The notes beneath the pieces are model-generated. The model did no database searches and was not told the origin of the DNA. It was given only the letters and a program-made list of their open reading frames with translations. A DNA stretch of 47,023 bases from CAZJJK01 sp964546285 (lineage in GTDB: Bacteria; Spirochaetota; Spirochaetia; Treponematales; Breznakiellaceae): contig CAZJJK010000010.1 of NCBI GenBank assembly GCA_964546285.1, positions 1-47,023 on the forward strand, given 5' to 3'. Both the position numbers and the translations under genes were made by a program. Below, in pieces: positions 26,324 to 35,850 of this stretch (positions are counted from its first letter, which is position 1; every line of letters starts with the position of its first letter).

Positions 26324-27436
26324 TCAGCCTAAGACCTTTTCTAGCGGCGTGAACGCCAGGCCGCAGCTCCGCGCCACTCCCTCGTGAACGCAGAAGCCGC
26401 CATAGGTATTGAGGCCCTTCCGGATAGCGTCGTTTCCCATAGCCTTGTCTAGGCCTCTATCCGCCAGAAGAAGGCCGTAGGTAATGGTTGTATTGGTAAG
26501 GGCCGAGGTGGACGAGAACGCCACCGAGCCCGGCATATTGGCTACGCAATAATGTACGATCCCGTCCACCAAGTATACGGGATCGTCGTGGGTTGTCGGC
26601 CTGCTAGTTTCCGCGCACCCGCCCTGGTCAATGACCACATCGACGATCACGGCGCCTTGTTTCATGGTTTTTAGGTGCTCACGTCGTATAAGTTTAGGAG
26701 CGGACTCGCCCGGGATGAGCACCGCCCCGATCACAACGTCAGCCTCGCTCAAGGCCTTGGCGATATTGGCCTCGGTGGCGTAGAGGGTCGTGACGCGGCT
26801 GCCGAAGATGTCATCGATATAAGCGAGGCGTTTGGCGTTTATGTCCAGTATAGTCACGGACGCGCCGATGCCAGAGGCGATCTTGCAGGCGTTCATGCCC
26901 ACGGTTCCCGCGCCCAGAATGGCCACTTGGCCTCGGCTAATGCCGGGAACCCCCGGCAGGAGTACGCCGCGTCCGCCAAATTCTTTCTCAAGGTACTTGG
27001 CGCCTTCTTGAACCGCGAGCCGACCCGCGATCTCGCTCATGGGCACGAGGCAAGGCAGGCTATGATCTGACAGTTCGATGGTCTCGTAGGCGATCGAGCT
27101 AACCTGTCGTTCCATAAGAACTTTGGCCAATTCTCGGTTCGCGGCTAAATGCAGGTAGGTGAAAAGCAGCAGGCCGGGACGTAGCAGGCCGTATTCCTCG
27201 GGCAGGGGTTCCTTGACCTTAACGATCAGCTCGGCCTTGGCGAAGAGCTCAGCCTTATCGGTCAGGATATAGGCGCCGGCCGCGCTGTACTCGGCGTCGG
27301 AAAAACCCGAACCAAGCCCCGCCGAGGATTCGATAAACACCTCGTGTCCGTGCTTGATATAGCTCTTTACGCATGAAGGCGTCATTGAAACCCTATATTC
27401 GTGCCGCTTGATTTCCCTGGGGACCCCTATTCTCAT
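26324..27436 (-). CDS. ald: Alanine dehydrogenase
   Basis: Interconverts L-alanine and pyruvate plus ammonia with NAD(H). 370 residues, the family length. N-terminal MRIGVPREIKRHEYRVSMTP is a signature, with catalytic Lys75 (VKVKEPLPEE) and His96 (TYLHLAAN) in the known positions. The Rossmann domain has VAILGAGTVGMNACKIA followed by ILDINAKRL, and later VIVDVVIDQGGCAETSRPTTHDDPVY and VANMPGSVAFSSTSALTN. AAGGAG precedes the ATG. It is convergent with the ABC exporter and is probably used for alanine use or for ammonium and redox balance. A family 1 MITE begins 30 bp upstream of the start codon. Confidence 0.96.
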   Translation of the reverse strand: MRIGVPREIKRHEYRVSMTPSCVKSYIKHGHEVFIESSAGLGSGFSDAEYSAAGAYILTDKAELFAKAELIVKVKEPLPEEYGLLRPGLLLFTYLHLAANRELAKVLMERQVSSIAYETIELSDHSLPCLVPMSEIAGRLAVQEGAKYLEKEFGGRGVLLPGVPGISRGQVAILGAGTVGMNACKIASGIGASVTILDINAKRLAYIDDIFGSRVTTLYATEANIAKALSEADVVIGAVLIPGESAPKLIRREHLKTMKQGAVIVDVVIDQGGCAETSRPTTHDDPVYLVDGIVHYCVANMPGSVAFSSTSALTNTTITYGLLLADRGLDKAMGNDAIRKGLNTYGGFCVHEGVARSCGLAFTPLEKVLG

Positions 27437-27465
27437 AGTAACTCCTTTAATTTGTCATATTGTTA

Positions 27466-27617
27466 GAGGCGCTTTCAAAAGTTTTCCACCTTTTGAAAGC
27501 CGACAATAATGGCAAGCGCAGTTTTATTGCTATTATTTGTATTATATGTAGATAATAGTCCTCGCAATAAAACTATGAGAGGTCCTTGCGAAAGTAACCG
27601 ACTTTTGCATGAACCTC
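27466..27617 (-). mobile_element. Family 1 structured MITE, copy B
   Basis: A 152-bp copy of the element at 5201-5351, inverted relative to it. The same ordered parts are present: a GCTTTCAAAAG hairpin, the inner pair AGTTTTATTGC/GCAATAAAACT (perfect here), and the GAGG...CCTC ends. GTTA occurs directly before (27462-27465) and after (27618-27621), a 4-bp target-site duplication different from that of copy A. Differences in the second hairpin weaken its stem. It sits immediately upstream of ald and probably between ald and its promoter or within its leader. Confidence 0.75.
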
Positions 27618-27913
27618 GTTATTCAATCAGCCCAGCGGGAAGCTTGGCAAACCAACGGCAAAGCGCACGGCGCGGTGACCGTATGTTTGATAATGCCCCT
27701 ATCGATAAAACCGATCTGGCGCTTAATGGCGATGAATACATAAGTACGCTCGCGTCGACCTTTCGCTCTGGACCGTCAAAAATGCAGCGAGCAATTACTA
27801 ATTGATTTTCGCGTTAATATAGAAGGCCGTCAAGACTGAGGATCCACGTGATGGATTTGGCTGTTTTAGCCCGCTGACCCGCTGGAAAGGTTTTTGCCCG
27901 CTTAGGGCTACCC
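27618..27913. other. Non-coding stretch between the repeat and the giant gene
   Basis: 296 bp. A plus-strand frame to 27805 can be read with protein-like composition (RMFDNAPIDKTDLALNGDEY), so an old gene fragment is possible, but there is no start signal or recognisable family. No terminator could be fixed for the giant gene, and no template-repeat-like copy of its 3' end is present. Confidence 0.3.
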
Positions 27914-30900
27914 TTAATCGTTGCGAACCAAACGAAAGCCGATCGAATCGGCTGGTTGAGAGGAGGCCATAATGAAGCGTATTCCGGGTTTTGCGCTAAG
28001 CGCTTGGCTAAACCATGAACCGCCCCGGCAAATTCGTCCAAAACCATCGGTACTGCCTGTAGGATTCGTTTGATCGTGGCTAGTGTAAGTACTATAAGTA
28101 TCCCAACACCATTCCATAACATTCCCGCTCATGTCGTAAAGGCCCAATTCGTTGGGAGCTTTCATCGCTACTGGATGAGACTTATATCGGGCGTTTTTAT
28201 CGTACCACGCGACCGCATCGATATCGTTTGAACCGGAATAACTATAAGACAAGCTCTTTGTTCCGCCCCGAGCCGCGAATTCCCATTCGGCTTCCGTCGG
28301 CAGACGCCAGCCGGAAGCGGTGAAATCGCAGGAAACCGTTTCGCCCTCTATTGTATAGGCCGGCTCCAGTTTATCTCGTTGACTCAAGGCGTTGGCGTAA
28401 GCTACAGCGTCATGCCAACTCACCTTTTCAACGGGGAATTCGTAGCCCTTAAATTTGCTTGGGTTATTACCCATACGCGCGACATAATCCTTTTGTTTTA
28501 CTTCGGTAACCATCATGTAAAATGATGACACCGTAACCTTATGTGTCGGCCTGTCATCCGCGCTACGGATAGGCCTTTCCCGGCCGGTATCGTCCTCCAT
28601 GCCCATCCTGAAGCTGCCGCCTTGGACAAGAACCTCAAAGGGTATGGTTTTGGAGGGCGCGACCAAGCTTCCCGCGCTATCCAAGCGCTCTTGCTCTGCC
28701 GTGCGCGTCGGCTCAGGCTTGACGGAGAACAAAACAGCGGAGGGGATGTCAATGAACGCTTCCGATCCCCTTCTCCATTTGACGCTGATACGGGCGGCGT
28801 TGTCCCCATTAAGATCGCCGTTCGCGAAAAAGCGGATGAGGAAAGGATGGTAACCTTGACTGAGGCGAAGAGAGTTGGAAACGCCGGGATTTGTGGTGTC
28901 GCTTTTACAGACCATCGAATTATCGACGTATAGATAAAGCTCATCGTCTGAGTCGCTATAGAATTGGTAATCAGCTTCCTCATCGATCCCGATATAGCCT
29001 GTAAACTGTATGGCAAAAGCTTTGTTGAAACCGAAGGGCCAAAAATTTTCACTTCTAGGGATGCTCGGCTCTAGACGGCTGTATTGGAAGTAGGCTTGTC
29101 TGAAATCGCTATAACAATCCTCTTCCCCATCGCCGGGTATTCCTAGTGTATAGTATTCGCCCAGTAAACCATTGACGAAGCTTGTCTCATATTCCACGAT
29201 GAAGCCCGGCCATAATTCGGAGAGCGAGTCTTCATCTATGATATAAGCGCCGCGCCAGGTTTCGCCGTTTATTTCCAATGCTTTCCTTCTGTCGGCACTG
29301 TCAGCGGGTTCCCCCTGGGCCCAAGCGGTATACGCCCAGGTCTCTCCTGTCACCCAGCGCCAGCCGCGGTCGTAATAAGCGCCTAATAGAAAAGCGTTCA
29401 AGTCCGTCTTAGTCCGCATGTCATGAAGCAAGAAGTCGTTTTCTTCCCGCGATGTGATCGTCGCCAAATGGCCGCTGGTCCCCATATGGACCAAATTCTC
29501 GGCCTTCGCTCGCGCGCCCTCCCAACTGAGGCCGGAACTGGTATAGACGATTTGGTAAAAGTTGCCATTTCCATGGAATAAGAAGGGTTCCGAAATATAA
29601 TCCGATAAGCGCGGAGTAATTTTATCGATAAAAAACCAATCGGAAGCCTTGTTGCTTATATCGATATAAAAACTGGAGCCTTTCTTTCCGCCTATTTCCA
29701 CTGACGTGTTTTCCACTCCACCGCCGCCAGCGCGAATTCGTTTTTGGGCGAGAGCTTTTCCGTTATTATCCAAAATAGCGATACTTAGCGAGGCGGCGCC
29801 CGCAAAGGCAATATCAATTGTTTCCAGTCCTACATCCTTTTCAAAGTCTAGACGGTATCTTACCCATTGGGATGTACTACCGCCGCCATCCGGCCATGAA
29901 GGGCCGGCGAAACCCACTGCGCTGTTAGAGAAAACGTCGGCGGGATTCGCGCTCTCGGCTGTTAAAATTACCACCGCGTCCAAATCCGATACCGCTTCTT
30001 GGCCTATATCGATCAGTGGAGAACAAGCGATCACATCGACCTTGAAAGGGATAAGGCCGTCAATCATGAAAGGTCCACCTTGGACAACCAGTCTTTCCTC
30101 ACTTTTTAGGTGATAAAGGCAGGGCGATAACGGCCAAAACAGGCCGAACCAGTCGGAACTCTGATGCCAGGAAAGACCTAAATGATTGCTCGTGTTAGTG
30201 TCGCCGTCAGAAATAAAAATCACCGTGATATCATGATAGCCTTCTGTCAGCTTAATGGCGGAGGAGCTTTGAGCCTCTTGAGCCTGGAGACTGGAAAGGA
30301 CAAGATCGCCATCAATATAGAGAAGGCAGCGTTTGTTCGTGTCTACTTTAAAAGTATGGAGGCCGGACTCTTTTACCTTCACGACTCCCGTCCACTCCAC
30401 CGCGAAAGCGTGGTCGTAACCCAGCGGCCAAAATTGTTCTTTTTTTGAATGATCCAACGAGGTATCGGTTCTGCTGAATTTGTATTCCCAGTGGTTCTTA
30501 TTATTCTCATTTGGCGTATCCGCTAAGTCGTCTCCGTATATTCCCGAAGAGTGATATTTTCCGATAAGGCCGGGTTGGATTTCGCTATCGGAGAGCGTGC
30601 GGGCGTTGTCGGCTGTTTCCCGTAGCGTCACGACGAATTCGCCGGTGTTGTCCGTCCAGTCAGTATCGTCATTGATGCCTAAATAGAGACGTGAGGCTCC
30701 TTCCGGCACGGTGAATTTGGTCGGTCCACTCCCAATGAAGAAGGTTTGCATTAGTTTCGGATCCGTAATGAGGGAAGCTTTTGAAGGTATGTTCAGTTGT
30801 TCTAACGAATAGACCTTGCTCATGTCGTTGTTCGGCCAACCGTCGGGCAGGAACACGCCGATCAGCGATTCTATTGGCGAAACTATGCCGGTCATTCCGA

Positions 30901-33900
30901 TGCCCTTGTATTTTTCACTGGATGGCGAGCGGTTTTGGATAAGGCTGTTCCCGTCCGGGCTGGAACCGAACGTAAGGCCGGGAGCTCGGCCAACCAAGCC
31001 TTCGGCGGAAAGGATTATAGTTTCCTTGTCAGCGACATCGATGCCTTGCGGAGCGGTTTTGCTGTTCAGTGTGGCCATAATGAGCTTACTTTTACCGCTT
31101 ACGCCTACTTTCATGCCGTCTTTTATGTCCAAAACCGGTTTAGCTCTATCAATTCTACAATTGACGGAAAGGCTGGGGCTTAGGTCCAAAAAAGGCTGGG
31201 ACGTGTTAGTCCCTAGGTTTACACCGAAGCGGCCGTTAAGATCCAGACCTAGGCGTATCCGCTCCGTCAGGTCAGCGCCGATACCGACGCTTAGTCTGCC
31301 ATAGGGTTTTAAGGCCATTGTGGCTGGCTTTATATCGACACCGACACCGAAACCGCTTTTCCCATAGATTCGATCGGCATGATAACGGAACCACAGGCCG
31401 GCGGACGCGTCGATAAACACGGAACTAGGGTCAATCGCTGTTGGGATGAAGCCATTAGTCCCAAGCGCGATCCTCAGTGGCGTATCGGCTCCCCATGAAA
31501 AGGCGTTTCGCCATGAAGAGCCAAGTGATGACCAAGAAAATTGGAATTCCGGCGCCAGGATCAAACCCAAAGCGTCTGGATCGGCGCCACCCGTGATCGC
31601 GGCCTGTGAGAATAAGCCAGCGCTGAGCCAAACCATTGATTTATCAGGCTGCGGAAGGAGACGGAAAGGTGAAGCTGATTGAGGAACATAAGCGTCCAAA
31701 TCCCAAATTTTTAAGTCCCTGAAAAGGGACGTGCCATATTCAGGCTCACCCCAAGCTGTATTGGCTAAGGCGATGTGTCCTGGTGGAATTAGAGGGTTAA
31801 TTTTCAAACGATTAGAAACAGTATCTCTAACCGCGCCGGAGAATATGCCATCAACAAATAAGAAGATATATTGCTCTGTTGCTAAGATACCGATTTGAGA
31901 AAAGCTATTTGGCGTTGAGTTCAAATCACCAGCTTTGACAGTGTGAAATTTTAGTTCAATACCTTTTTCATCGGATTGGTCTATTTGCCAGCTGTTATTA
32001 TCGTTAATTTGCAAAAGAGAAGTAACATTATCCCAACCAATAACCGTGCCCATGCCTTTTACATGCATAACTCCAACTGATAAATAGAAATTTCCAAATT
32101 TAACGTTCCGCTTGTAGGCGCCACTGACCTGTCCGGCCGTATTCGCTATTCTAAGGGTACCGTTAACAATATCAAATATCGTTTTTTCATCTTTCTCGTA
32201 TGATCTTACTTCCCAATTAGCCAAGCGATAAAAATCGTCCGAGACATCCGGCGCTTGGGCTGTGATGAGTTTGACTAATTGTTCCGGGGTATAATCCCTG
32301 CCGTTATATGTTATAAAGGGTATGGCCTCCTCATCCTTTTTGGCTATAGTCTTCTCCTCTACTGACGCGGACTCCCTCTTTTTGGCTTCTAGCTTTTTAT
32401 TAACCAAAGCGTCCGCCATCGCCTCGGTTTTCTCGGTGCGGACAAGCCTAAAGCCAAGGCCGCTATTCCAAGCGTGAGGATGTTCAAAGGCGCGAGCCTT
32501 GAGGTCGCCGTTTTCCGCCGCGCTATACCAACAGCCGCCACGGATGACAAGGTTTTGGCCTGATGAAGGGCCGTATAGCTCAATTTGACGCGAACTGGGA
32601 TTCTTGTCGTACCAATCCCAGCACCATTCAGCGACATTGCCGGAAAGGTCGTAAAGACCGAGCGGATTGGGTAGTTTTGTGGCTACCGGTTTTGTTCCCT
32701 CTTCTCCGCCCTGTTCCGCGAACCATGCTACGACATCGGGATCGTCGGAGCCGGCGTAAACATAGCCCTCATCGGCGTCGCCGCCCCGCGCCGCGTACTC
32801 CCATTCGGCTTCCGTGGGGAGACGCCAACCCGTCGCAGAAAAATCGCAGACGATGGTATCGTCGGTGATTGTATAAGCGGGGCTATAGCCATCATATATT
32901 GATAGGAGATTAGCGTATGTGACAGCGTCACGCCAGTAGACTTGTTCCACCGGGAGCGTTTCGCCTTTGAAATGGCTGGGGTTATCGCCGGTAAGCGCTT
33001 CATAGGCTTTTTGCGTTACTTCCGTTTTCATTATCCAAAACGAGGATAGCCCAAGACCGTTGGAAGGCGTCTCCTCGTTGGGGCCGCTCTCTGGCCACAG
33101 CTGGAAGACGCCGCCTTGAACGAAAACCTCGTCGCGGACAGCCTTTGGGCCAAGACTAAGCTCGTCACTGAGTGTCGTTTGGGAACTAGGCGGCGTAACG
33201 CGCGGCGCGGCGTCCTGGGCTTCCGGGGCGATGTTCGGGGCGGCGCTCGGTGCTGTGTCAGGGGCGTCCGAGGTGTCCGGCGGAATCGGGTCCAGCACCG
33301 CCCGCGTTTTGGCAGCCGTTTCTTCCGCTGTCGTCAGGGTATGAACGAGCTCTCCTGAGTCATCGCTTAGGACGATCGGCTCTTTCATCGGTTTTGGCGG
33401 TATCAGTTCGAACGCCGGGCTGAGCCGTGCGGTTGAATAAGCGTCGTTCGTTATTTTTAGGTCCCAAACGCCAGGTTCGGCGTTTTGGGGCAGTTCGATC
33501 ACCAGCCGGTCAGCTGTCTGTTCAAGAATTTGTGGCCGTATTTCTTGACCATTCCGGTAGAGAAAAGCTTGTGTGTTCAAGCTGAAAGAAGCCCCGGTGA
33601 CGATGAGGCGGCGGTCGTTCGCGCCGCTTTCCAATACGGGAGGATCAATGCCTTTGATGACAGGGTCCTCGTATCGCACCTGAATAGCCTCTTTCAACTC
33701 CGCCCGGCGTCCGTCTGGATTCTCAACGCTTAAAGTAAGCGGTGGACCGCTGTCTCCCGCGTTAATTTGGATTAGCAGTTTGGTCGGCGAGATATAGCTG
33801 AGGTCTGGCCGAACGCCATCCGACAATTCAACAATACTGGAAGCTGTGAACCCTGAGCCAAATATAGTAACGTACGATGTTTCTCTCGGCGCTAGTATCG

Positions 33901-35842
33901 ATGGCGAAACGTCGCTGATTTTAGGGGTCAGTGGAGCTGGTAGGATGACAAGAGCGTTCTCAAGCTTAGCGCTTGAATAGCTGTCGTTTGTCGCCTTAAG
34001 CGCCCAGGCGCCCAGCTCCAGCCCGACTGGCAGTTCTACTGTAAGTCTGTCTGGCTGATATTCAATAATGGATAGGTCAAGCCTCTTATCGCCCTGAATT
34101 AATTCAATGGTAGCGTCTACGCTAAATGGAGCGCCTATAATTTGACATCGCGTTAAGCCCGACTCCGCCTCTATCGTAGAGGGGATAACGCCAATGAGCG
34201 CGGGGTCATCGTATCTAACCTGTATAACGTCTGGTATGGACGCTTTCCTATCTTGACGGTTGATAACGGTTAAGCCGATAGGGGGGCCGCTTTTTCTCGC
34301 GGGAAGGACGCATTGAATCCTGTTTTGGGAAAAATAGAGGGTTTCAAGCCTTGTCCTGTCCGATAATTCGACAAAACTATCTTCCGTGAAGCCCGCGCCC
34401 ATGATCGTAATAATGGAAAATTCGTTCGGCGGCAAACGTGTCGGCGAGATTCGTTCTACAGCTGGATAGGGAACGAAAGGAAGAATAGTCAATGCTGAAT
34501 TCAAAACGCTCACGGACAAGGCATCGTTCTGTACGCGCAATTCCCAAACGCCGACCACGAGCCCTTCAGGGATGATTAGCTCTATTCTATTCGTCTTGAC
34601 AGAGCTGACATTGGCGCGGATAGCCGTGAAGCTGTTCACAAATTCCACAAGGGCGTCAGTCGTGAAAGCCTCCCCAAAAAGAGTCGCGGTCCTTGACTGG
34701 TAATTCGCTTCCAGCGCCGCTGGTTCAAGCTGCAGGGGAATAGGCTTAGGCTGACAGACGCGAAGTTGGCGGATTAGCGTTCCGCGCCTATCTTCTCTGT
34801 TCATCGCGCTGATCGTATGGTACCCCGGCCTAGTGTTGTCAGGCACTACGAATTCCAACTCCATAGATGATATCGTCGTGCTTGCCGCCTCTCTCCCCCC
34901 TATATAAATCTGGGTATTAGGCTCAAACCCCGCTCCGTATAAATGTATTCTCTCGGTGACGCCAGAAGCGATAACGTCAGGCGAGATACTATTTAAGATG
35001 GGGATGGGCACCGCCGGTATGATAGTAAGAGCCTCGGAGAACCGACTTTTGGAGATCGCGTCGTTCGCCAGCTCCAGGTCCCAAGTCCCCGTTTCCAGGT
35101 CTTCCGGGATACTGACGCGGATTAGCTTGGCGCTAAGTTTTTCCAACGGCGCCTCGATCCGGTTCTGGTCTTTAAGGAGGTAGGCTCTTATAGCGTCGTA
35201 ATAGGAAGCGCCGCTTAGCGTCACCGTTCGTTGGCCTGTGTCGTAATCCAAAATAGTAGGGTTGATCTCTTTTATGAATGGATCGGGATAGCGGACAGTG
35301 AAAGCCTCGGCGACTTTGATCGATAACGCCGGTTTATTCGTCACTGACAAATCGTAGGAACCGGTTTTATCTAAAGGAGGAAGCGTGACGCGGAGCTCAG
35401 ATTCAGAAATCAACGTCGCTTTCAAGAAGCCGCTTTCGCCAAGTGTGACAGTCGTGTCTTCCCCGAATTCGCCGCCCCGCAGCGTTAGCGTGGTGGTTTC
35501 ATTTGGAATCACGGTTTTGGGGGAGATCGATGTGACAAGCGGGGGGTTGCGTCGTAAAACGGTGAACGCCGTCCATGGGGAGGAACCAGAAGGCTGCATA
35601 AAACGGTTGAGCGTTGTAACGCGCATCTCATAATCACCTGGCGGTATTTCCAGAACTATTTCCGGTTTTTTCACCGTTTCGGTAATGAGTAGCTTCCCCG
35701 CCGTATCCCTTATATCTATTTTATAGCCGCCTGAGCCTGAAACAGCCGACCAGTCAAGGTTTACCGAGGCCGTCTGCTCTTGCGCTATTATGGAGAAGGG
35801 AATGACGAATAGAATCAATAGAAAGCGTATGAATCTTCGCAT
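27914..35842 (-). CDS. Giant exported envelope protein: IPT/TIG repeats, FGE-fold, PA14 and C-type lectin domains
   Basis: 2642 residues with a signal peptide (FIRFLLILFVIPFSIIAQ). In order: an FN3-like domain (about 22-95); eight IPT/TIG repeats as four alternating pairs (about 97-817), the second of each pair ending in a WDL..NDA..S motif; a Pro/Ala-rich linker (about 847-897); an FGE-fold domain (about 900-1135, WRLPTEAEWEYAARGG); a lectin/LamG-like domain (about 1195-1385); a strand-rich barrel-like part (about 1387-1565); PA14 (about 1758-1897); a C-type lectin domain (about 2089-2216); PA14 (about 2221-2364); and a C-terminal FGE-fold domain (about 2400-2642). Both FGE domains lack the catalytic Cys pair (RGGCWYSAA, RGGSWFSQA), so they are probably binding modules. 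It starts eight bases after the FecR gene. Roles in surface adhesion or glycan sensing are inferred. Confidence 0.88.
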   Translation of the reverse strand: MRRFIRFLLILFVIPFSIIAQEQTASVNLDWSAVSGSGGYKIDIRDTAGKLLITETVKKPEIVLEIPPGDYEMRVTTLNRFMQPSGSSPWTAFTVLRRNPPLVTSISPKTVIPNETTTLTLRGGEFGEDTTVTLGESGFLKATLISESELRVTLPPLDKTGSYDLSVTNKPALSIKVAEAFTVRYPDPFIKEINPTILDYDTGQRTVTLSGASYYDAIRAYLLKDQNRIEAPLEKLSAKLIRVSIPEDLETGTWDLELANDAISKSRFSEALTIIPAVPIPILNSISPDVIASGVTERIHLYGAGFEPNTQIYIGGREAASTTISSMELEFVVPDNTRPGYHTISAMNREDRRGTLIRQLRVCQPKPIPLQLEPAALEANYQSRTATLFGEAFTTDALVEFVNSFTAIRANVSSVKTNRIELIIPEGLVVGVWELRVQNDALSVSVLNSALTILPFVPYPAVERISPTRLPPNEFSIITIMGAGFTEDSFVELSDRTRLETLYFSQNRIQCVLPARKSGPPIGLTVINRQDRKASIPDVIQVRYDDPALIGVIPSTIEAESGLTRCQIIGAPFSVDATIELIQGDKRLDLSIIEYQPDRLTVELPVGLELGAWALKATNDSYSSAKLENALVILPAPLTPKISDVSPSILAPRETSYVTIFGSGFTASSIVELSDGVRPDLSYISPTKLLIQINAGDSGPPLTLSVENPDGRRAELKEAIQVRYEDPVIKGIDPPVLESGANDRRLIVTGASFSLNTQAFLYRNGQEIRPQILEQTADRLVIELPQNAEPGVWDLKITNDAYSTARLSPAFELIPPKPMKEPIVLSDDSGELVHTLTTAEETAAKTRAVLDPIPPDTSDAPDTAPSAAPNIAPEAQDAAPRVTPPSSQTTLSDELSLGPKAVRDEVFVQGGVFQLWPESGPNEETPSNGLGLSSFWIMKTEVTQKAYEALTGDNPSHFKGETLPVEQVYWRDAVTYANLLSIYDGYSPAYTITDDTIVCDFSATGWRLPTEAEWEYAARGGDADEGYVYAGSDDPDVVAWFAEQGGEEGTKPVATKLPNPLGLYDLSGNVAEWCWDWYDKNPSSRQIELYGPSSGQNLVIRGGCWYSAAENGDLKARAFEHPHAWNSGLGFRLVRTEKTEAMADALVNKKLEAKKRESASVEEKTIAKKDEEAIPFITYNGRDYTPEQLVKLITAQAPDVSDDFYRLANWEVRSYEKDEKTIFDIVNGTLRIANTAGQVSGAYKRNVKFGNFYLSVGVMHVKGMGTVIGWDNVTSLLQINDNNSWQIDQSDEKGIELKFHTVKAGDLNSTPNSFSQIGILATEQYIFLFVDGIFSGAVRDTVSNRLKINPLIPPGHIALANTAWGEPEYGTSLFRDLKIWDLDAYVPQSASPFRLLPQPDKSMVWLSAGLFSQAAITGGADPDALGLILAPEFQFSWSSLGSSWRNAFSWGADTPLRIALGTNGFIPTAIDPSSVFIDASAGLWFRYHADRIYGKSGFGVGVDIKPATMALKPYGRLSVGIGADLTERIRLGLDLNGRFGVNLGTNTSQPFLDLSPSLSVNCRIDRAKPVLDIKDGMKVGVSGKSKLIMATLNSKTAPQGIDVADKETIILSAEGLVGRAPGLTFGSSPDGNSLIQNRSPSSEKYKGIGMTGIVSPIESLIGVFLPDGWPNNDMSKVYSLEQLNIPSKASLITDPKLMQTFFIGSGPTKFTVPEGASRLYLGINDDTDWTDNTGEFVVTLRETADNARTLSDSEIQPGLIGKYHSSGIYGDDLADTPNENNKNHWEYKFSRTDTSLDHSKKEQFWPLGYDHAFAVEWTGVVKVKESGLHTFKVDTNKRCLLYIDGDLVLSSLQAQEAQSSSAIKLTEGYHDITVIFISDGDTNTSNHLGLSWHQSSDWFGLFWPLSPCLYHLKSEERLVVQGGPFMIDGLIPFKVDVIACSPLIDIGQEAVSDLDAVVILTAESANPADVFSNSAVGFAGPSWPDGGGSTSQWVRYRLDFEKDVGLETIDIAFAGAASLSIAILDNNGKALAQKRIRAGGGGVENTSVEIGGKKGSSFYIDISNKASDWFFIDKITPRLSDYISEPFLFHGNGNFYQIVYTSSGLSWEGARAKAENLVHMGTSGHLATITSREENDFLLHDMRTKTDLNAFLLGAYYDRGWRWVTGETWAYTAWAQGEPADSADRRKALEINGETWRGAYIIDEDSLSELWPGFIVEYETSFVNGLLGEYYTLGIPGDGEEDCYSDFRQAYFQYSRLEPSIPRSENFWPFGFNKAFAIQFTGYIGIDEEADYQFYSDSDDELYLYVDNSMVCKSDTTNPGVSNSLRLSQGYHPFLIRFFANGDLNGDNAARISVKWRRGSEAFIDIPSAVLFSVKPEPTRTAEQERLDSAGSLVAPSKTIPFEVLVQGGSFRMGMEDDTGRERPIRSADDRPTHKVTVSSFYMMVTEVKQKDYVARMGNNPSKFKGYEFPVEKVSWHDAVAYANALSQRDKLEPAYTIEGETVSCDFTASGWRLPTEAEWEFAARGGTKSLSYSYSGSNDIDAVAWYDKNARYKSHPVAMKAPNELGLYDMSGNVMEWCWDTYSTYTSHDQTNPTGSTDGFGRICRGGSWFSQALSAKPGIRFIMASSQPADSIGFRLVRND

Positions 35843-35850
35843 ATCACGAC

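Noticed and set aside
27911..28030. Diversity-generating retroelement variable repeat at the 3' end of the giant gene
   Set aside because: The FGE-fold C-terminus fits such targets, but there is no reverse transcriptase, accessory gene or template repeat in the window, and the codons are not Asn-rich as expected of adenine mutagenesis.
27814..28122. Overlapping small minus-strand gene at the 3' end of the giant gene
   Set aside because: It lies mainly in another frame of the FGE-coding sequence, and has no ribosome-binding site or recognisable protein.
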